In this document: positions 14,114-17,960 of the stretch, piece by piece
How the letters are laid out: every line of letters starts with the position of its first letter
How positions within the stretch are numbered: position 1 is the first letter of the stretch
DNA from: an uncultured Actinomycetes bacterium
Lineage (GTDB): Bacteria > Actinomycetota > Actinomycetes > Mycobacteriales > Nakamurellaceae
NCBI GenBank assembly: GCA_937926105.1
Contig: CALANS010000087.1
Coordinates: forward strand, 1 to 17,960
DNA length: 17,960 nucleotides
Reading direction: 5' to 3'
Program-made: the position numbers and the translations under genes
The notes under the pieces: generated by a model
What the model was told of the DNA's origin: nothing
What the model saw: only the letters and a program-made list of their open reading frames with translations
Database searches by the model: none

Positions 14114-15236
14114 CGTCGGCAGTCGCGCGCGTGCGGCATTGGCCGAGCAGCCGGATGGGATCTATCTGAATACGGCAGCCGAAGGGTTGTTGCTCTCTGA
14201 CGCGACTCCGGCGATCGAGCGGTATCTGCGCGCGAAGGCCCGCGGCTCGCGTGGGCGGGAGGACCTCAATGCCATCGAGGATGACGCGCGTAGGCATTTC
14301 GCCAGCCTGATTTCGGCTGACGCCTCGGACGTGGCGTTCATTGCCTCGACCTCGCGGGGACTCGATATAGCGATCAAGTCGATCGACTGGCAGGCAGGGG
14401 ACGCGCTCGTCGTGCCCGAGGCCGAGTTCCCGACCGCGTATTTTGCTGCGCAGCTGTTGGCGGAACGTGGAGTGAAAGTGCGCGTAGTGCCGGCGGTTGA
14501 CGGTCAGGTGCGGCCCGACGACGTGGTTGCGGCCATCGACCGATCGACGAAGCTTGTCGTCATGAGTCTGGTGAGTTTCAAATCCGGCCAATACTTGGCG
14601 CCGGACGAAATCATCCTCGCCGCCCATGAACACGGGGCGCTGGTCTACGTCGATGCGGTGCAGGCACTTGGTGCCGTGCCTTTCGCGATCGGCGAGGTCG
14701 ACTTCCTGGCCGCCGCGTCCTTCAAGTGGATGCTCGGAATTCACGGAATCGCGGGCTTTTACGCTTCGAAGCGTGCCCGCTCAGTGACGTCCGCTCCATA
14801 TGTCGGATACAAGAGCGTGTCCGAGCTGTTCCCGAAGTCGCCGAACGACATCACGCTGTACGAAGGCGCCCGCCGCTACGAGGAGGGTATGCCGAGTTTT
14901 GCCGCGATGGCTGTCCTCGCCGCCTCGCTCGACCGGATCGCGGCGTGGACGCCGGCAGCGATCGATGCGCACAACAGCGAACTTATCCGCGTCCTGCGGG
15001 ATGGGCTACGGCGTCTGGGTGCACGCGTCATCGGTCCGTCCGGGCCTATGCGCACTGGCGGCCTCGTCGCTTTCGAGACTCCACACTTCGACAGGATTCG
15101 GGCCGCGCTGCAGGCGGAGGGCACGGCCGTGTGGGCCAGAGACGGTCGTGTTCGCCTCTCCGCGCACGTGTACACCAGGCGCGTGGACATCGACACGGTG
15201 TTGGCACAGCTCTCCCGGATCGGGGTGTCCGCATGA
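14100..15236 (+). CDS. Class V PLP-dependent aminotransferase (isopenicillin-N-epimerase/cysteine-desulfurase-like)
   Basis: The 378-residue protein has the class V (fold-type I) layout. YLNTAAEGLLL comes at the N-terminus, STSRGLDIAI forms the phosphate cup (83-92), YVDAVQALGAVPF holds the PLP-ring Asp185, and AASFKWMLG holds the Schiff-base Lys209. The C-terminal small domain ends with VRLSAHVYTRRVDIDTVL. This broad family includes desulfurases, epimerases, lyases and serine/2-aminoethylphosphonate-type aminotransferases; no motif here singles out one reaction. I see no obvious Cys-containing desulfurase loop, so transamination, epimerisation or elimination is likelier. The ATG at 14100 has GGAG only 3 nt upstream. 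The GTG at 14079, preceded by GGAGGAG, is a real alternative. It is coupled to the transporter by overlap and to the oxidoreductase by ATGA, so it should act on the imported compound. Confidence 0.85.
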   Translation: MGTIDVGSRARAALAEQPDGIYLNTAAEGLLLSDATPAIERYLRAKARGSRGREDLNAIEDDARRHFASLISADASDVAFIASTSRGLDIAIKSIDWQAGDALVVPEAEFPTAYFAAQLLAERGVKVRVVPAVDGQVRPDDVVAAIDRSTKLVVMSLVSFKSGQYLAPDEIILAAHEHGALVYVDAVQALGAVPFAIGEVDFLAAASFKWMLGIHGIAGFYASKRARSVTSAPYVGYKSVSELFPKSPNDITLYEGARRYEEGMPSFAAMAVLAASLDRIAAWTPAAIDAHNSELIRVLRDGLRRLGARVIGPSGPMRTGGLVAFETPHFDRIRAALQAEGTAVWARDGRVRLSAHVYTRRVDIDTVLAQLSRIGVSA

Positions 15237-16210
15237 CGCACAAGCACGTCCTGCTGGTCGGTGCGGGCCAGATCGCCCACTCTCATGCCGCGGCGATCGC
15301 GCGGAGAGATGACATGTCTATCGCCGCGGTTGTCGACCCTGATCGGCAGGCAGCGCTGCGGTTTGCAGACAGATGGAGGATCTCTCGGGCGACCGCAGAC
15401 CTCAGTAGTGCGCTCGCCGACTCCGGGATCGACGGCGTTGTGATCTGTTCGCCTACCGCGGTCCATCACGAGCAGGCGCTCCAGGCGATCAAAGCCGGCC
15501 TGCCGGTCCTTGTTGAGAAACCCATTGCCGCCGACCTTGCTGAGGCCCGCCAGATCACGGAGCTCGCGGCTGAGAACGGCGTACCGGTCGTTCCGGCGCA
15601 GATACTGCGGTACCTTCCGATGTTCGAGTGGGCGAAGCGTCTGATTGCGGCGGGGGAACTGGGTCGGCCGGTCCAAGCGATCGAGCGACGCCTGGTGGAC
15701 CGTGCGGACAACTTTCCGTGGTGGAAGGATCTGCCGAATTTCCTGATCTCCCACTGGGGATCGCACTCGGTCGATCTGCTCTGTTACCTGTTGAGGGGCC
15801 GGCCGGCTGCCACATACTGCCGCGCTCGGTCGGTACGCAGCGCATTCGGCGTTGTGGACGACTTTTCCTTGCTGGTTGATTTCGATGACGGATTCCGTTT
15901 CACATCAGCCATGTCCTTCAGCTCGAAGCATGTCGTTCACGACATTGTGCTGATCGGGACGGAGGCGACGTTGGTATTCGACTGTTACCGCCGCGTCGCG
16001 TGCAACGGGCGCGACGTGGTGGCTCTCCCCGAGGATCAGATGCTCGATCAAGGCTTCGACGCGCAGTTGGACGCGTTCTGCCGGGCGATCGACGGAACCG
16101 AATTACCGGAGGCCGCAAAGTTTCCCGCAACGATCGCGATGGCGGCGCTCGACGGCGCCGAGCGCTCCGTTGCCAGCGGGCGGGCCGAGGCGATCCGAGC
16201 GGCCCGGTAA
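15233..16210 (+). CDS. Gfo/Idh/MocA-family NAD(P)-dependent oxidoreductase
   Basis: The 325-residue protein opens with a Rossmann nucleotide-binding motif, VGAGQIAHSH (GAGQIA 10-15). It continues with VICSPTAVHHEQALQAI and the family's catalytic-Lys motif VEKP (94-97), then a C-terminal alpha/beta domain with HWGSHSVDLL (His174, His178, Asp181). Family enzymes oxidise or reduce sugars, inositols, amino sugars and related polyols, using a His and Lys near the active site. Oxidation of a cyclic sugar here would give a lactone, which would fit the two lactonase-like hydrolases upstream; that link is inference. The ATG at 15233 overlaps the aminotransferase stop (ATGA). The 69 bp after its stop hold only the ribosome-binding region of the next gene. 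Confidence 0.9.
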   Translation: MTHKHVLLVGAGQIAHSHAAAIARRDDMSIAAVVDPDRQAALRFADRWRISRATADLSSALADSGIDGVVICSPTAVHHEQALQAIKAGLPVLVEKPIAADLAEARQITELAAENGVPVVPAQILRYLPMFEWAKRLIAAGELGRPVQAIERRLVDRADNFPWWKDLPNFLISHWGSHSVDLLCYLLRGRPAATYCRARSVRSAFGVVDDFSLLVDFDDGFRFTSAMSFSSKHVVHDIVLIGTEATLVFDCYRRVACNGRDVVALPEDQMLDQGFDAQLDAFCRAIDGTELPEAAKFPATIAMAALDGAERSVASGRAEAIRAAR

Positions 16211-16279
16211 GCGATCGTGGGCGTCGGCCTCCGGCGCGGACGCTGTTACTTGTCGAAGCAATCTGAAGGGGATGGCGAT

Positions 16280-17755
16280 ATGGACATCGAGACTGTCGCG
16301 GCCGCAGCGGCGTCTGCCGCGGGCCCGTGCGCCGCTGTCTCCCCGCCGGAGCGGGCCACGGCGTTGGTGGCGGTCGCGGCTGCATTGGAATCGGCGGCGT
16401 CCCGATTGATCCCCATCGCCATTGCGGAGACGGGCCTCAGCAAGGATCGGCTCGAGGTCGAAATGCGCCGTACGTGCGGGCAGCTGCGGCTGTTCGCCGA
16501 GGTCGTTGTCGACGGTGCCCACCTCGATGCGCGTCTCGATGCCGCCGACGGCGCCTATGTCATCGGTGCGCGGCCCGATGTGCGTCGCGTTCTTGTACCG
16601 GTGGGGCCGGTGCTGAACTTCGCGGCATCGAACTTCCCGTTCGCGTTCTCGGTCGCGGGCGGCGATTCCGCGTCGGCGCTCGCGGCCGGGTGCCCGGTGA
16701 TTGTGAAGGCCCATCCCGGTCACCCCGAGTTGTCTCGGGCTACGGCCGAGTTAGTCGCGCGGGCGCTGGTGGCGGCCGACATGCCGGATGGGACTTTCCA
16801 GTTGGCCGAGGGCGAGGAGGCCGGGGTCGGCCTCTTGACGGACGATCGGATTCGCGCTGCGACATTCACCGGGTCGTTGCGCGCCGGCCGCATGCTGGCG
16901 GAAATCGCTGCGGCGCGGCCACGGCCGATTCCGTTCTTCGGTGAACTCGGCAGCGTCAATCCGGTCTATATCACTCCGTCTGCAGCTCGAGCGGAGACAG
17001 ATCTGGCCGCCGGATTCATCGACTCGGTGTCGGGCTCTGCGGGGCAGCTTTGCACCAAACCCGGGTTTCTGTTCATGCCACGTGGCGCCGAACTCGATGA
17101 GATCGGCGAGCACGCCCGCCGAGTCACCGAACACAGGATGCTGAACGGTCATGTCGGCGCCGGGTACATGGCCCGCCGCAGCACCGTCTTGGCGACCCCC
17201 GGCGTCACGGTTCTCGCGCAGGGCTCGTCTCGTCAGGATGCCGACGGTGAGTGGTATGCGACTCCGACCATCGTGGCGGTGGACGCAGAGACGCTGCGCA
17301 AGCATCGACGCGAACTGCTCGACGAGTGTTTCGGCCCGTTGGCGGTCGTGGTGCGCTACGACGCGCTCACCGAACTCGCTGGGCTGCAGCGTGAACTGTT
17401 CCCGGGCAACCTCGCCGGTACCGTCCACGCGACGCGCGGCGAGAGCGGAGAGATTCAACCGCTTATCGCGGCCCTGGCCGACACCTGCGGGAGGGTGCTT
17501 TTCGGGGGTTGGCCAACAGGCGTATCCGTGACGTCGGCGATGCAGCACGGAGGGCCCTTCCCGGCGGCGACCATCGATGCGACATCGGTAGGCACTGCTG
17601 CGATCACGCGTTTCCTGCGAGGGGTCGCGTATCAGAATGCGCCCCAAGAGCTTTTGCCTCCACCGTTGCGGGACGACAACCCATGGGGTGTGCCGCAGCG
17701 TCGCGGTCCGGTTGGAACTTCCAGCAGATGGGGCACGCTCACCGGCAGCATTTGA
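16280..17755 (+). CDS. 2-oxoglutarate semialdehyde (2,5-dioxopentanoate) dehydrogenase-type aldehyde dehydrogenase
   Basis: The 491-residue protein is a member of the aldehyde dehydrogenase superfamily, KGSADH branch. Landmarks are VPVGPVLNFAASNFPFAF (oxyanion Asn118), GCPVIVKAHPGHP (Lys143), the Glu in FFGELGSVNP (Glu222), and the nucleophile in GSAGQLCTKPG (Cys258). The branch-typical C-terminus, with HGGPFPA, TSVGTAAITRFLR, YQN and LLPPPLRDDNPWG, is also present. It should oxidise 2,5-dioxopentanoate to 2-oxoglutarate with NAD(P)+, the step after the KdgD-like enzyme in sugar-acid catabolism. The ATG at 16280 is well supported by GAAGGGG 8 nt upstream; the frame extends further 5' without a better start. 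It is the last gene of the co-directional run and feeds the pathway product into the citric acid cycle. Confidence 0.9.
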   Translation: MDIETVAAAAASAAGPCAAVSPPERATALVAVAAALESAASRLIPIAIAETGLSKDRLEVEMRRTCGQLRLFAEVVVDGAHLDARLDAADGAYVIGARPDVRRVLVPVGPVLNFAASNFPFAFSVAGGDSASALAAGCPVIVKAHPGHPELSRATAELVARALVAADMPDGTFQLAEGEEAGVGLLTDDRIRAATFTGSLRAGRMLAEIAAARPRPIPFFGELGSVNPVYITPSAARAETDLAAGFIDSVSGSAGQLCTKPGFLFMPRGAELDEIGEHARRVTEHRMLNGHVGAGYMARRSTVLATPGVTVLAQGSSRQDADGEWYATPTIVAVDAETLRKHRRELLDECFGPLAVVVRYDALTELAGLQRELFPGNLAGTVHATRGESGEIQPLIAALADTCGRVLFGGWPTGVSVTSAMQHGGPFPAATIDATSVGTAAITRFLRGVAYQNAPQELLPPPLRDDNPWGVPQRRGPVGTSSRWGTLTGSI

Positions 17756-17797
17756 GGAGCTGACGGGGCGGCGGAGCGATTGTGCAGGTCCTGGTGG

Positions 17798-17813
17798 CGC
17801 CCGGTAGCGGGCG
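17798..17813 (+). terminator. Small GC hairpin downstream of the operon, possible terminator
   Basis: CGCCCG (17798-17803) and CGGGCG (17808-17813) form a 6-bp stem with a GTAG loop, 43 nt after the dehydrogenase stop. There is no T-run, and random GC-rich DNA gives such hairpins often. The rest of 17756-17900 shows no gene I can support. Confidence 0.25.
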
Positions 17814-17900
17814 GGCCGGCGGACATCGATCCGCATGTTCTGGGAAACTGCCCGACGGCCCACGTGGTCGACCAAATTGCATGATTGACGCACTCGCACC

Positions 17901-17960
17901 GCCGGAGCACACTTCCGGCTGACGCCCGGCAACCGTGGCGGGCCTACCGGTGAGGAGAAG
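17901..17960 (+). promoter_or_regulatory. Structured leader at the window edge, possible riboswitch fragment or leader of the next gene
   Basis: GCCGGA (17901-17906) and TCCGGC (17914-17919) form one hairpin. GCCCG (17924-17928) and CGGGC (17939-17943) form a second. The latter encloses GGCAACC within CTGACGCCCGGCAACC, which resembles the conserved core string of SAM riboswitches. It is followed by CCGGTGAGGAGAAG, which includes a good Shine-Dalgarno (GAGGAG) for a gene just outside the window. The sequence is cut, so neither the full fold nor the gene can be seen. A chance GC-rich leader is equally possible. Confidence 0.25.

Noticed and set aside
16751..17932. A 393-residue minus-strand open frame opposite the aldehyde dehydrogenase
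   Set aside because: It is a shadow of the KGSADH-type gene, Arg/Pro/Ser-rich with no motif.
1..17960. Search for mobile elements, CRISPR, tRNA, rRNA, phage or toxin-antitoxin genes
   Set aside because: No transposase or integrase motifs, no repeat array, no tRNA cloverleaf or rRNA sequence noticed by eye.

Overview
The window looks like chromosomal DNA from a high-GC actinobacterium. The reasons are GC-rich codon use, frequent GTG starts, ATGA/GTGA stop-start overlaps, and a lipoprotein signal followed by a Gly/Ser/Thr-rich linker. Mycobacteriales or Pseudonocardiales is my best guess, but no marker gene fixes the genus. I see no insertion sequence, integrase, tRNA, rRNA or CRISPR array. 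Almost all of the window is one catabolic and transport locus.

Left edge (1-2163): the tail of a membrane protein (spermidine-synthase-like C-terminus) runs into a convergent minus-strand pair, a nitrilase-superfamily amidase and a TSUP (TauE/SafE) anion exporter. A short divergent promoter region (2164-2286) with two inverted repeats separates these from a plus-strand pair: an imidazolonepropionase-like amidohydrolase overlapping a phosphotriesterase-like lactonase/esterase. That pair converges, with a 7-bp overlap, on a minus-strand pair: an Amidohydro_2 (COG3618-type) lactonase and an IclR-family regulator.

Right part (6191-17755): the IclR gene is divergent from a long co-directional run. 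In order it encodes a 5-dehydro-4-deoxyglucarate dehydratase-like DapA-family enzyme, a fold-type II PLP lyase (D-cysteine desulfhydrase/ACC deaminase family), a complete Dpp/Opp-type ABC importer (lipoprotein, two permeases, two ATPases), a class V aminotransferase, a Gfo/Idh/MocA oxidoreductase and a 2-oxoglutarate semialdehyde dehydrogenase. Five consecutive junctions are 4-14 nt overlaps. The iclR-kdgD gap holds a 24-bp near-perfect palindrome and an 8-bp palindrome. A 14-bp GC-rich hairpin lies between the binding-protein gene and the first permease.

How the genes may work together (inference): the KdgD-like and semialdehyde dehydrogenase genes form the known two-step route 5-dehydro-4-deoxyglucarate -> 2,5-dioxopentanoate -> 2-oxoglutarate. 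The usual sugar-acid dehydratases that feed it (glucarate or galactarate dehydratase) are absent here. Instead there is a PLP lyase that could eliminate ammonia from a 2-amino-3-hydroxy acid, an aminotransferase, a sugar-type dehydrogenase, two lactonase-type enzymes and two amide-bond hydrolases. I infer a pathway for an imported, nitrogen-containing (amidated or N-acylated) sugar-acid-like compound, degraded to 2-oxoglutarate and ammonia under IclR control. The actual substrate cannot be read from the sequence.

The last 200 bases carry no gene I can support. They hold a possible weak terminator and a structured leader with a short SAM-riboswitch-like core string, cut by the window edge.
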